Shown here in pieces: positions 53,390 to 61,901 of a stretch of 64,000 bases of DNA. A model generated the notes under the pieces. That model was given only the letters and a program-made list of their open reading frames with translations. It was not told where the DNA came from and did no database searches. Source of the DNA: Cellulomonas soli (GTDB taxonomy: Bacteria > Actinomycetota > Actinomycetes > Actinomycetales > Cellulomonadaceae); assembly GCF_013409305.1 (NCBI RefSeq), contig NZ_JACBZJ010000001.1, forward strand, positions 3,410,001 to 3,474,000, given 5' to 3'. Each line of letters begins with the position of its first letter. Position 1 is the stretch's first letter. The translations under genes were made by a program, and so were the position numbers.

Positions 53390-54793
53390 GTGACTGCCAC
53401 CTCCCCTGGAATCCCTGCCGAGCTCACCGTCGACGTCGTGGAGCGCCTGCGTGGGCGCACCGCGGCCGCGTTCGGCCCGTTGCGCGCCGATCTCGAGGCC
53501 CTCGTGCGCATCCCCAGCGTGTCGAACGCCGACTTCGACCAGGCGCACGTGCAGGCCTCGGCCGAGGCGGTCGCCGACCTGCTGCGGGGCGCCGGGATCC
53601 ACGACGTGCAGGTGCTGAGCGTGACCGGGGCGGACGGTCGTCAGGGCGCCCCCGCCGTCGTGGCGCGCCGACCCGGGCCGGCCGGGGCGCCCACGGTGCT
53701 GCTCTACGCCCACCACGACGTGCAGCCTCCGGGCGAGGCGGCGCACTGGGACACCGACCCCTTCGAGCCCGTCGAGCGCGACGGTCGCCTGTTCGGTCGC
53801 GGTGCCGCGGACGACAAGGCGGGCGTGGTCGCGCACCTGGGCGCGCTGCGTGTGCTCGGCGAGGACCTGGGTGTGGGTGTCACGGTCTTCGTGGAGGGTG
53901 AGGAGGAGGTGGGCTCGCCGACGTTCGTCGACTTCCTGCACACCCACCGGGACCTGCTCGCGGCCGACGTCATCGTCGTCGCGGACTCCAGCAACTGGAA
54001 GGTCGGGGTGCCCGGCCTGACGACGTCGCTGCGAGGCCTGGTCGACTGCACGGTCGAGGTCGCCGTGCTCGACCACGCGGTGCACTCGGGCATGTTCGGC
54101 GGCCCCGTGCTCGACGCCCCGACGCTGCTCGCGCGGCTCATCGCGACGCTGCACGACGAGAACGGTGACGTCGCCGTGGCAGGCCTGGTCACCGCGAGCG
54201 ACCCGAGCGTCGACTACGACGAGGCCGACCTGCGCGCCGACACCAGCCTGCTGGAGGGCGCGCGGTTCGCGGGGACCGGTCCGCTCACCGCGCGGATGTG
54301 GACGCGGCCGGCGATCGCGGTCATCGGGCTGGACGCCCCGCGCGTGGCCACGGCGTCGAACACGATCACGCCGCGCGCGTCCGCCAAGCTGTCCGTGCGC
54401 ATCGCCCCCGGGCAGGACCCGGCCGAGGCCATGGTCGCCGTGCGCGCGCACCTGGTCGCCCGTGCGCCGTTCGGGGCGCAGGTCACCGTGACCGACGGCG
54501 AGCTCGGCAAGCCCTTCCAGGCACCGACGGACTCCGAGGCGATGCAGGCCGCCCGGTGGGCGTTCGCGCAGGCCTGGGGCACCGACCCGGTCGACATCGG
54601 CGTGGGCGGCTCGATCCCGTTCATCGCGGACCTGCTCGAGGTCTTCCCGCAGGCGGCGATCCTCGTCACCGGCGTCGAGGACCCGGACAGCCGGGCGCAC
54701 GGCGCCAACGAGTCGGTGCACCTCGGTGAGCTGGAGAAGGTCGTGCTGGCCGAGACGCTGCTCCTGGCCCGTCTGGGGAACCGCACCTCCTGA
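53390..54793 (+). CDS. M20 family dipeptidase/metallopeptidase
   Basis: A 467-residue zinc hydrolase. Metal ligands and catalytic residues lie in LYAHHDVQPPG (His and Asp, about residue 104), FGRGAADDKAG (bridging Asp), VEGEEEVGSP (general-base Glu and ligand Glu) and VLDHAVHSGMFGG, with the dimerisation lid between about 205 and 350. It probably cleaves dipeptides or N-acyl amino acids; specificity is not evident. The GTG at 53390 follows TAGCGT by 8 nt and gives a normal N-terminus. Confidence 0.93.
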   Translation: MTATSPGIPAELTVDVVERLRGRTAAAFGPLRADLEALVRIPSVSNADFDQAHVQASAEAVADLLRGAGIHDVQVLSVTGADGRQGAPAVVARRPGPAGAPTVLLYAHHDVQPPGEAAHWDTDPFEPVERDGRLFGRGAADDKAGVVAHLGALRVLGEDLGVGVTVFVEGEEEVGSPTFVDFLHTHRDLLAADVIVVADSSNWKVGVPGLTTSLRGLVDCTVEVAVLDHAVHSGMFGGPVLDAPTLLARLIATLHDENGDVAVAGLVTASDPSVDYDEADLRADTSLLEGARFAGTGPLTARMWTRPAIAVIGLDAPRVATASNTITPRASAKLSVRIAPGQDPAEAMVAVRAHLVARAPFGAQVTVTDGELGKPFQAPTDSEAMQAARWAFAQAWGTDPVDIGVGGSIPFIADLLEVFPQAAILVTGVEDPDSRAHGANESVHLGELEKVVLAETLLLARLGNRTS

Positions 54794-54823
54794 GGCCGCG
54801 GGATCCGGGGGCGTCGCCGTCAT

Positions 54824-55351
54824 TCAGCGGGCGGCGACGTCCACGGCCCGCGCCCACGCCCGGACGTCGTCGGGCAGGTCGGGGCTCGTCACGTCCGCGC
54901 CGGTCATGAGGGTCACGACGTCGGGCGCGGGGACGCGCGAGCCGTCGCGCCCGAGGAACCGGCCCGCGACCAGGCCGCGGGCCACGTGCTCGTGCCCTCG
55001 CGTGAACGACTGCTCGAGGTAGGCGACCCGCTCGTCCCAGCCGAGCAGTCTCGTGGTCAGGTCGAAGCGTTGGCCCAGCGTCAGCGAACGGCGGTACTTG
55101 ACCGTCGAGGCGGCCACGACCGGGTACCAGCCGCGGGCGTTGAGCAGGTCGAACGCGCCGAGGTCGGCGAGGAAGTTGCTGCGCCCGACGTCCATCATCT
55201 GCAGGTACGTGCCGTTGTTCACGTGCCGGTACAGGTCGAGGTCGCCCACGTGCACGCGCATGCGGGTCACCGACGGCGACAGCACGGTCTGCCCCGCCAC
55301 CGCGGGCCGCGGGCGGAACGTGGTGTAGGCGAGCTGCAGGGTGCGGGTCAC
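54824..55351 (-). CDS. Acyl-CoA thioesterase, hotdog fold (4HBT/THEM6-like)
   Basis: A 175-residue single-hotdog protein. The active-site region DLDLYRHVNNGTYLQMMDVGR (about residues 37-57) is typical of 4HBT-family thioesterases; it is followed by STVKYRRSLTLGQRFDL. It hydrolyses an acyl-CoA or similar thioester of unknown chain length. The GTG at 55351 follows TAACCT (55358-55363) by 6 nt, so it is probably leaderless. It converges on the M20 peptidase gene. Confidence 0.88.
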   Translation of the reverse strand: MTRTLQLAYTTFRPRPAVAGQTVLSPSVTRMRVHVGDLDLYRHVNNGTYLQMMDVGRSNFLADLGAFDLLNARGWYPVVAASTVKYRRSLTLGQRFDLTTRLLGWDERVAYLEQSFTRGHEHVARGLVAGRFLGRDGSRVPAPDVVTLMTGADVTSPDLPDDVRAWARAVDVAAR

Positions 55352-55390
55352 GCCGCGAGGTTACCCACGGGTACGTCCCGTGGGAACTGC

Positions 55391-55990
55391 TCAGACCGGG
55401 GGAGCCGGGTCGTACTGGATGCCACGGCGCACCCGCCGGGCCATCGCGGTCGACTCCAGGCGTGCCACCAGGTGCAGCGCCATGTCGATCCCCGCGGAGA
55501 CGCCCGCGGACGTGATGACGTCACCGTCGTCGACGAACCGGGCCTCGGTGTCGGTCAGCACGCTCGGGTCGATGACCGCCAGCTCGTCGTAGGCCGCCCA
55601 GTGGGTCGTTGCGGGCCGCCCCGCGAGCAGCCCTGCGGCGGCGAGCACGAGCGCCCCGGTGCACACGCTCGTGACCAGCGGCGTCGAGGCGCGCATCGCC
55701 CGCACCCACTCCAGGTGCGCCGAGTCCTCGGCCAACGCCCGGGTGCCGTGACCTCCGGGGTAGACCAGCACGTGCAGCGGACCGACCTCGTCCGCAGCCA
55801 GGTCGGGCACCAGGTTCAGGCCCTTGGCGCACCGCACGCCGCTGCCGTCGGTCGAGAACGTCACGACGTCCGGGTGCAGGTCGGAGTGCGCAGCCCACCA
55901 CGACAGCACCTCGTACGGCCCGACCACGTCGAGCTCCTCGGCGCCGTCGAAGACGAAGATGCCGACCCGGAGCGCACTGCCTGTGCTCAC
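55391..55990 (-). CDS. DJ-1/PfpI family protein
   Basis: A 199-residue class I glutamine-amidotransferase-like protein. It has the family's VGIFVFDGAEELDVVGPYEVLS start (about residues 9-30) and the nucleophile elbow TSVCTGALVLAAAGLL with the reactive cysteine. The later TSAGVSAGIDMALHLV segment is typical of the isonitrile-hydratase and AraC-associated subgroup. No helix-turn-helix is present. The activity could be amide or isonitrile hydrolysis or glyoxalase-like. It lies downstream of nadA in the same direction, after a 60-bp gap. Confidence 0.88.
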   Translation of the reverse strand: MSTGSALRVGIFVFDGAEELDVVGPYEVLSWWAAHSDLHPDVVTFSTDGSGVRCAKGLNLVPDLAADEVGPLHVLVYPGGHGTRALAEDSAHLEWVRAMRASTPLVTSVCTGALVLAAAGLLAGRPATTHWAAYDELAVIDPSVLTDTEARFVDDGDVITSAGVSAGIDMALHLVARLESTAMARRVRRGIQYDPAPPV

Positions 55991-56050
55991 GTCGCCTCCC
56001 TGTTCAGGACCTCGCGCCCGACGCGACCGGCGGGACGCGGATCGTCGGGC

Positions 56051-57256
56051 TCAGTAGCCCGGCAGCGCCAGCATCTGGTCGAGGGCCACGCGTGCCCAGT
56101 GGGCGTCGTCGGCGTCGACGACGATCCGGTTGACGACGCGCCCGGCGACGAGCTGCTCCATGGTCCACACCAGGTGGGGCAGGTCGATGCGGTTCATCGT
56201 CGAGCAGAAGCACACCGTCGAGTCCAGGTAGTGGATCTGCTTGTCCGGGTGGGCGTTCGCCAGGCGGCGCACGAGGTTCAGCTCGGTGCCGATCGTCCAC
56301 GACGAGCCCGGCTCGGCCGCGTCGAGCGCCTTGATGATGTACTCCGTCGAGCCCACCATGTCCGCAGCGGTGACGACCTCGTGCCGGCACTCGGGGTGCA
56401 CGAGCACGGTCGTGGCCGGGTCGGCCGCGCGGATGTCGGCGACGTTCTGCGCAGAGAACCGCCCGTGCACCGAGCAGTGCCCGCGCCACAGGATCATCCG
56501 CGCGTCCTTCAGCTGCCGGGCGGTCAGCCCGCCACCCGGCTTGCGCGGGTCGAAGACCACGCAGTCCTCGAGCGAGAGCCCCAGGAGCCGGACCGCGGTG
56601 TTGCGTCCCAGGTGCTGGTCCGGCATGAACAGCACCTTGCCGGTGCCCGCAAGGCCACCGACACGGTCGAACGCCCAGCGCAGCGCGACGTGCGCGTTCG
56701 AGGACGTGCAGACCGTGCCGCCGTGCCGCCCGGTGAACGCCTTGATGGCGGCCGTCGAGTTCATGTACGTGACGGGCACGGTGTCCTGGGCGACCCCGGC
56801 GTCCACGAGCACGTCCCACGCGTCCTCGACCTGGTCGATCGCGGCCATGTCGGCCATCGAGCAGCCTGCGGCCAGGTCGGGCAGCACGACCTGCTGGTTC
56901 TCGGCGGTGAGGATGTCGGCGGACTCGGCCATGAAGTGCACGCCGCAGAAGACGACGAACTCCGCCTCGGGCCGTGCAGCCGCCTCGCGCGCGAGCTTGA
57001 ACGAGTCGCCCGTCACGTCGGCGAACGCGATCACCTCGTCGCGCTGGTAGTGGTGCCCCAGCACGAAGGCACGCTCGCCGAGGGCGGCACGCGCGGCACG
57101 CGCGCGCTCCACCAGATCGGGGTCGGAAGGCGCCGGCAGGTCGCCCACGCACTCGACCCCGCGCTCGGAGGCGAGGTCGACACCACGCCCGAGCAGCAGG
57201 AGCGCGGAGGGCAGCGGCTCGGTGAACGCACCGGGACGGGGGGTCGTCAGGGTCAC
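56051..57256 (-). CDS. nadA: Quinolinate synthase A
   Basis: Condenses iminoaspartate with dihydroxyacetone phosphate to quinolinate for NAD synthesis, using a 4Fe-4S cluster. The 401-residue protein has YQRDEVIAFADVTGDSFKLA, cluster cysteines in FCGVHFMAESADIL and a C-terminal CFCSTMNRIDLPHL, plus HPECRHEV. nadB and nadC are not in the window. The GTG at 57256 has AAAGAT 6 nt upstream as a weak -10. A glycerate kinase gene is divergent. Cluster supply could involve the HesB/IscA protein at 58786 (inference). Confidence 0.95.
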   Translation of the reverse strand: MTLTTPRPGAFTEPLPSALLLLGRGVDLASERGVECVGDLPAPSDPDLVERARAARAALGERAFVLGHHYQRDEVIAFADVTGDSFKLAREAAARPEAEFVVFCGVHFMAESADILTAENQQVVLPDLAAGCSMADMAAIDQVEDAWDVLVDAGVAQDTVPVTYMNSTAAIKAFTGRHGGTVCTSSNAHVALRWAFDRVGGLAGTGKVLFMPDQHLGRNTAVRLLGLSLEDCVVFDPRKPGGGLTARQLKDARMILWRGHCSVHGRFSAQNVADIRAADPATTVLVHPECRHEVVTAADMVGSTEYIIKALDAAEPGSSWTIGTELNLVRRLANAHPDKQIHYLDSTVCFCSTMNRIDLPHLVWTMEQLVAGRVVNRIVVDADDAHWARVALDQMLALPGY

Positions 57257-57367
57257 GTGCCGATCTTTTCACACGGGACCGGGCGGGTCCTGGGACGACC
57301 GCAGGCGCGGGTCGCGGAGACGCCGCGGTGCGAACCCGAGGGGACCGCCGTGTGCCACGATCGGCCG

Positions 57368-58534
57368 GTGCGCGTCCTCCTGGCCCCTGACGGCTTCGGC
57401 TCCAGCCTGACCGCGGCGCAGGTCGCCGCCACCGTCAGGGACGCCTGGGCGTCGGTCGCCCCGGACGACGAGATCGTCCTGCGACCGCTCTCGGACGGCG
57501 GGCCCGGGTTCCTCGACGCCCTGCGCTCGCTGCCGGGCGCCCTGGTCGTCCCCGTGAGCGTGCCGTCGCCGATCGGTCGTCCGGTGCCCGCGGAGGTGCT
57601 CGTGGTCGACGGTGCGGTGCGCACCGCGTACGTCGAGACCGCGCAGGCGATCGGGCTCCCGCTCGTCCCGGCCGACCGCCGCGATCCCGGGCGGACCACG
57701 ACGGTCGGCGTCGGCTCCCTGCTGGAGGCGGCCCTGCGCACGGGTGCGACCCGCGTCGTCGTGGGGCTGGGCGGTTCGTCGACCAACGACGCGGGTGCGG
57801 GCATGCTCGCCGGGCTCGGTCTCGAACCGGCCGAGGTCCTCGCCGGCGGCGGCGGCGGGCTCGGCGTGTTGGGTGCGGGCGACCTGGCGGGCCTGCCCGG
57901 GCTGCGCGAGAGGCTGCGCGACGTCGAGATCCTGGTCGCCACGGACGTCGACGTCCCGCTCCTCGGGTTGACCGGGGCCAGCGCCGGGTTCGCGGCCCAG
58001 AAGGGTGCCACTCCCGAGCAGGCCCAGGAGCTCGAGCGTCAGCTCGACGCGTTCGCCCGCGCCGCCGTGGCCGCGCTCGGCGACGCCGTACGCCCCGACC
58101 TGCTGGGCGGGCGTGCGACCGTCACCCGGCTCACGCAGGCCCCGGGCGCGGGGGCGGCCGGGGGGCTGGGCTTCGGGCTCTCGTTGCTCGGTGCGCGTCT
58201 GGTTCCCGGTGCGGCGCTCGTGGCGGACCTCGTCGGGCTCGACGAGGCGCTCGCGGGGGTCGACCTGGTCGTCACCGGCGAGGGCCGGTTCGACTGGCAG
58301 TCGTTGCACGGCAAGGTCGCCTCGCAGGTCGCGACGCGTGCGCTCGCGGCGGCCGTGCCGACCGTCGTGCTGGCCGGCGAGGTGAGCGTGGGACGGCGCG
58401 AGCTGCTGGCAGCCGGCATCACCGCGGCCTACGCCGTCGGGGACACGCCCGAGGAGGTGCGCGCGGCGCTGGCCGATCCGGTCGGCTCGCTGCGCGCGCG
58501 TGCGATCCGGGTCGCGCGCACCTGGTCGCGCTGA
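57368..58534 (+). CDS. Glycerate 2-kinase family protein
   Basis: A 388-residue member of the GarK/GlxK glycerate kinase family. It has VLLAPDGFGSSLTAAQVA at the N-terminus, RPLSDGGPGFLDAL, VGLGGSSTNDAGAGMLAGLG and VTGEGRFDWQSLHGKV, all family signatures. It phosphorylates glycerate with ATP. The GTG at 57368 is preceded by CACGAT (57356-57361) with a 6-nt gap, a weaker -10-like hexamer. In M. tuberculosis the orthologue (Rv2205c) is also next to the IscA-like gene (recalled). Confidence 0.92.
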   Translation: MRVLLAPDGFGSSLTAAQVAATVRDAWASVAPDDEIVLRPLSDGGPGFLDALRSLPGALVVPVSVPSPIGRPVPAEVLVVDGAVRTAYVETAQAIGLPLVPADRRDPGRTTTVGVGSLLEAALRTGATRVVVGLGGSSTNDAGAGMLAGLGLEPAEVLAGGGGGLGVLGAGDLAGLPGLRERLRDVEILVATDVDVPLLGLTGASAGFAAQKGATPEQAQELERQLDAFARAAVAALGDAVRPDLLGGRATVTRLTQAPGAGAAGGLGFGLSLLGARLVPGAALVADLVGLDEALAGVDLVVTGEGRFDWQSLHGKVASQVATRALAAAVPTVVLAGEVSVGRRELLAAGITAAYAVGDTPEEVRAALADPVGSLRARAIRVARTWSR

Positions 58535-58785
58535 CGGCCGACGGTCGTCCCGGGCTCCGTCGAGCGGGTTATCCACGGCCCGTGGTCGTGCCTGGCGGTC
58601 GACCGGTCGTACCCTGGACGGGCGGCGTCCGCGCGAGTGGTTCGCCGCAGGATGCTGTCCGGGACGCCCTGCGACCGGCGACCGGGAACAACGGCGCCGC
58701 GGCGGGCGTTCGCACCAGGGACGCCGTCCCCGTGGGGACCACGGCGCGTGCCGTCAGAGCCGAGTTCTGCAGACCAGGAGTGAGC
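58535..58785. other. Leader region of the HesB/IscA gene
   Basis: About 250 bp without a convincing gene. A -10-like hexamer TACCCT lies at 58610-58615, which would give a leader of about 165 nt. AGGAG is placed a few bases before the ATG at 58786. No known riboswitch or Fe-S regulator site was recognised. Confidence 0.4.
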
Positions 58786-59136
58786 ATGAGCGAGACCACC
58801 GAGACCGCGACGCACGGCGTCCTCCTTTCCGACGTGGCCGCGGCCAAGATCCGGAGCCTGCTCGAGCAGGAGGGTCGCGACGACCTTCGGCTGCGCGTCG
58901 CGGTGCAGCCCGGCGGCTGCTCGGGCCTCATCTACCAGCTGTACTTCGACGAGCGGGTGCTCGACGGCGACGCCCTCAAGGACTACGACGGCGTCGAGGT
59001 GGTCGTGGACCGCATGAGCGTGCCCTACCTGGACGGCGCGACGATCGACTTCGCGGACACGATCGAGAAGCAGGGCTTCACGATCGACAACCCGAACGCC
59101 GGCAGCGCGTGCGCGTGCGGCGGCTCGTTCAGCTGA
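58786..59136 (+). CDS. erpA: HesB/IscA-type iron-sulfur cluster insertion protein
   Basis: A 116-residue A-type carrier that passes Fe-S clusters to apoproteins. The three ligand cysteines are in VQPGGCSGLIYQLYFDE and GSACACGGSFS at the C-terminus, at the usual spacing. The ATG has AGGAG about 6 nt upstream. It lies close to nadA and near the NifS-like and TusA genes, and lipA is also in the window; these are potential Fe-S clients. The symbol erpA is by similarity; iscA is equally possible. Confidence 0.93.
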   Translation: MSETTETATHGVLLSDVAAAKIRSLLEQEGRDDLRLRVAVQPGGCSGLIYQLYFDERVLDGDALKDYDGVEVVVDRMSVPYLDGATIDFADTIEKQGFTIDNPNAGSACACGGSFS

Positions 59137-59155
59137 CACCGGTCTGAGGCACGTC

Positions 59156-59194
59156 CCGGAGGCCCGGTCCCGCGTCGCGGGGCTGGGCCTCCGG
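59156..59194. terminator. Bidirectional terminator, iscA-type gene / tusA
   Basis: An outer 10-bp stem (CCGGAGGCCC / GGGCCTCCGG) with an inner CCCGCG/CGCGGG stem lies between the convergent genes. Confidence 0.8.
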
Positions 59195-59249
59195 CGCGCG
59201 TGCGGCTTGCCGGTTCGCGCGGCACCGCCCAGGAGCGAGGGCGCCTCGC

Positions 59250-59558
59250 TCAGCCCAGACGCACGGAGACCACGACGAGCGCGTCCTCCGGCACGGCAGC
59301 AACCTCCTCGGGCTCCCGGGACGTCTCGGGCGTGGGCACCACGGTGTGCCCGCGCATGCGGGCCCAGGCGGGCACGTCGAGCGCGGCCGCGGGATCGGTG
59401 GCGAGCACGGTCAGCACGGTGCCGGGTGTGTGCTCCCGGGCCGCCCGCGCGAGGCGGATCACGGGTGCGGGGCACAGCAGGCCGCGGGCGTCGACCACCA
59501 CGTCAGCCCGCGGTGCGGGTGAGGGTGCGCCCGTCGCGGGCCCCTCGGTGCCGGTCAC
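59250..59558 (-). CDS. TusA-family sulfur carrier protein
   Basis: A 102-residue protein. After an about 20-residue Pro/Gly-rich start comes VVVDARGLLCPAPVIRLARAA with the sulfur-carrying cysteine in the CPxP motif, then TPGTVLTVLATDPAAALDVPAW and MRGHTVV, a full TusA fold. The GTG overlaps the stop of the NifS-like gene (GTGA), so both are probably made together. In Streptomyces I recall a single protein with both domains, which would make this a split version. The acceptor of the sulfur is unknown. Confidence 0.9.
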   Translation of the reverse strand: MTGTEGPATGAPSPAPRADVVVDARGLLCPAPVIRLARAAREHTPGTVLTVLATDPAAALDVPAWARMRGHTVVPTPETSREPEEVAAVPEDALVVVSVRLG

Positions 59559-60754
59559 AGGTCCTCCACGCCGAGCACAGCGCGCACGTCGCGCACGACA
59601 CCGGGCAGCGCGTCCAGGAACGCCTCGACGTCCTGCTCCTGCACGTCCCGCGGCAGAGCGAGCCGCACGTTGCCGTGCGTGAGGACGCCCATGGCCGCGA
59701 GCACGTGGCTGGGCTCGAGCGTGCTGGAGGTGCAGGCGGACCCGGATCCGACCGCGAAGCCGAGGGTGTCCAGCGCGCCGACCAGGGCTTCGCCGTCGAC
59801 GTACAGGCAGGAGAACGTCACGACGTGCGGGAGCCGGTCGACCGGGTCGCCGACGACCTCGGTGTCGGGCACCTCGGCGCCGACCCGGGCGCGCACCCGG
59901 TCGACGAGCGCACGGCGCCGGGTGTCGGACTCGGCGCGTGCCTGCACGGCCGACTGCAGGGCGACCGCGGCCGCGAGGGCGGCGGGGACCGACACGCCGC
60001 CGGGGAACCAGCGGTCCTCGTCCTGCGGCCCGTCCGGGGAACGGCGGACACCCGGTCGGGTGACGAGGAGGCCGAGCGGCGCCGGGCCGCCCCAGTCGCC
60101 CGCGTCGGCGACGAGCACGTCCCAGGCGTCGCCCACGTCGAGGTGACCCACGCTCGCGCCGGCGTCGACCAGCAGCGGCACCCCGGCTCTGCGAGCCGCG
60201 GCGTGCACCGTGTCGAGCGGCTGCAGGGTGCCGACCTCGCCGTTCGCGTGCTGGAGCGCGGCGAGCGCCACACCGGGGGCGTCGAGCGCGTGCATGTAGG
60301 AGTCGACGTCGACGCGGCCGTACCCGTCCACGGCGATCGTCTGCCTGGCTCCGCCGTCCGCGGTGACGAAGTCCGCGGCGTGCAGCACGGCGGCGCGTTC
60401 CACAGCGCCGACCACCACGTCCCGTCCGGCCCGTCGCCGCCCTCGCGCGACCTGCCGCACGGCCCCGTGCAGGGCGGCCACGTGCGAGGGCGCCAGGTCG
60501 ACGTCCTGCGTGCGGACGCCGACGACCGCGGCGAGCGCCTCTCGGGCGCCGTCGAGCAGCATGCGGGCCCGCCGGCCCTCCGCGTGCAGCCGTCGCGGGT
60601 CGGCCCACCCCTGGTCGAGCGCCTCGAGGAACGCCTCGCGTGCGACCAGGGGGAGCGGGGCGTGACCGGAGGCGTCGAGGATGACGCGGTGCGTCGGCCG
60701 CGGACGGTCCGGGGGTCGCGCGGAGGGCGACGGGTCGGGGTGTGCGGGGCTCAC
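59555..60754 (-). CDS. Cysteine-desulfurase-like class V aminotransferase-fold protein without any lysine
   Basis: A 399-residue protein with the NifS/IscS fold. Retained features are the histidine in ALQHANGEVGTLQP (His169), the aspartate in LLVDAGASVGHLD (Asp197) and the cysteine loop GSGSACTSSTLEPSHVL (Cys341). The PLP-binding SAHK position reads DAGD (Asp220), and the whole sequence contains no lysine, so the normal internal aldimine cannot form. It may be a scaffold, a PLP-free sulfurtransferase, or an enzyme of an unusual kind. The GTG follows TACCGT (60761-60766) by 6 nt. It is coupled to the TusA gene and lies 262 bp from ctaC. Confidence 0.85.
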   Translation of the reverse strand: MSPAHPDPSPSARPPDRPRPTHRVILDASGHAPLPLVAREAFLEALDQGWADPRRLHAEGRRARMLLDGAREALAAVVGVRTQDVDLAPSHVAALHGAVRQVARGRRRAGRDVVVGAVERAAVLHAADFVTADGGARQTIAVDGYGRVDVDSYMHALDAPGVALAALQHANGEVGTLQPLDTVHAAARRAGVPLLVDAGASVGHLDVGDAWDVLVADAGDWGGPAPLGLLVTRPGVRRSPDGPQDEDRWFPGGVSVPAALAAAVALQSAVQARAESDTRRRALVDRVRARVGAEVPDTEVVGDPVDRLPHVVTFSCLYVDGEALVGALDTLGFAVGSGSACTSSTLEPSHVLAAMGVLTHGNVRLALPRDVQEQDVEAFLDALPGVVRDVRAVLGVEDL

Positions 60755-60808
60755 CTCGGCACGGTAACCGGCCTACGGCCCTGGCGTCCGGGACGTACGC
60801 CGACGGTC

Positions 60809-60841
60809 GGCAGGGCGCCGGCAGGGCGCCGGCAGGGTGCC
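60809..60841. repeat. 11-bp tandem repeat, three copies (GGCAGGGCGCC)
   Basis: Two identical units and one unit with a single change stand head to tail, upstream of the ctaC promoter region. Confidence 0.85.
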
Positions 60842-60864
60842 CGACGGGTACCGGCTGTGGTGTG

Positions 60865-60880
60865 ACGGTGCTGACACCGT
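60865..60880. promoter_or_regulatory. Inverted repeat ACGGTG-N4-CACCGT upstream of ctaC
   Basis: A perfect 6-bp inverted repeat with a 4-bp spacer lies about 50 bp upstream of the -10-like TACGCT. It could be an operator or a short hairpin. Confidence 0.4.
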
Positions 60881-61016
60881 GTCGTCATGTGGGTGTCAAG
60901 GCAGCGAAACGTGGCCGAGGGCGCGCTACGCTGCTCCCGTCGAAGGACGAAGGTCCCAGGTGGCGCCGCCTGCACGAGGTGGCCGGCGCCGCGCGGACAC
61001 GAGTGGAAGGTCCCCC

Positions 61017-61901
61017 GTGCACCCGGATACACCCCGCCGGAACCGGCGCCCGGCCCTGAGGTGGGCAGGCCTGGTGGCCGTGGTCGTCGTCGCGCTGACC
61101 GGCTGCTCGGCCGAGGCCCAGCGAGGCTGGATGCCCGGCAACTCCCAGGCCGAGATCACCGACCAGACCGGTCGCATCACGAACCTGTGGGTCGGCGCGT
61201 GGATCGCCGCGCTCATCGTGGGCGTGATCACGTGGGGGCTGATCCTGTGGTGCGTCGCCGTGTACCGCAAGCGCAAGGACGACGACGTCTTGCCCGTTCA
61301 GCTCCGGTACCACGTCCCGCTCGAGATCATGTACGTGATCCTGCCGATCATCATGGTCGGGGTGCTCTTCTTCTACACCGCGCGTGACATGACGGCGATC
61401 AACGACACCAGCGCAGAGCCCGACCTCACGGTGCAGGTCATCGGCAAGCAGTGGAGCTGGGACGTCAACTACCTCGACGACGACGTGTACGACACCGGTC
61501 AGCACGCGCAGGGCGTCGGCGACTCCTCGGGCGTCCTCGCCGAGCAGGTCACGATCTGGCTCCCGGTCGACAAGCGGGTCGAGTTCGTCCTGAACTCGCG
61601 TGACGTCATCCACTCGTTCTGGGTGCCCTCGTTCCTCTTCAAGCTCGACATGATCCCCGGCAAGACGAACACGTTCCAGATCACCCCCCAGGAGGAGGGC
61701 ACGTACCTGGGCAAGTGCGCCGAGCTGTGCGGGGAGGAGCACTCCTCGATGCTGTTCAACGTCAAGGTCGTCTCCGAGGCGGAGTACGAGGCGCACATGC
61801 AGGACCTGCGCGACGCCGGGCAGACCGGCGAGCTCGGCCTGGACTACAGCCGTCTGCAGGACGTGCAGGACTCGCAGGCGCAGCAGGAGGGTGGGAACTG
61901 A
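61017..61901 (+). CDS. ctaC: Cytochrome c oxidase subunit II (aa3 type)
   Basis: A 294-residue lipoprotein-type subunit II. The signal segment ends with the lipobox LTGCS (Cys about residue 29). Two membrane helices follow (about 59-80 and 100-120), then the extracytoplasmic CuA domain with HSFWVPSF and [12 protein letters not shown], which supply the copper ligands. It receives electrons from the bc1 complex and feeds subunit I. GGAAGG precedes the GTG at 61017. The stop overlaps the ctaD start (TGATG). Confidence 0.95.
   Translation: MHPDTPRRNRRPALRWAGLVAVVVVALTGCSAEAQRGWMPGNSQAEITDQTGRITNLWVGAWIAALIVGVITWGLILWCVAVYRKRKDDDVLPVQLRYHVPLEIMYVILPIIMVGVLFFYTARDMTAINDTSAEPDLTVQVIGKQWSWDVNYLDDDVYDTGQHAQGVGDSSGVLAEQVTIWLPVDKRVEFVLNSRDVIHSFWVPSFLFKLDMIPGKTNTFQITPQEEGTYLGKCAELCGEEHSSMLFNVKVVSEAEYEAHMQDLRDAGQTGELGLDYSRLQDVQDSQAQQEGGN

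Larger units (their letters stand above)
60755..61016. other. Intergenic region upstream of ctaC
   Basis: 262 bp between divergent genes contain an 11-bp tandem repeat (60809-60841), an inverted repeat (60865-60880) and a -10-like TACGCT (60927-60932) that would leave a leader of about 80 nt before ctaC. No convincing gene is present. Confidence 0.6.

Noticed and set aside
54986..57367. Long N-terminal extension of the glycerate kinase frame
   Set aside because: The upstream part is antisense to the thioesterase, DJ-1 and nadA genes. Family similarity begins only at about 57368.
59555..60754. Frameshift or sequencing error hiding the PLP lysine of the NifS-like protein
   Set aside because: The reading frame is continuous with family motifs before and after Asp220, and no lysine occurs in the whole protein, so a local error is unlikely. 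It was therefore kept as a finding.
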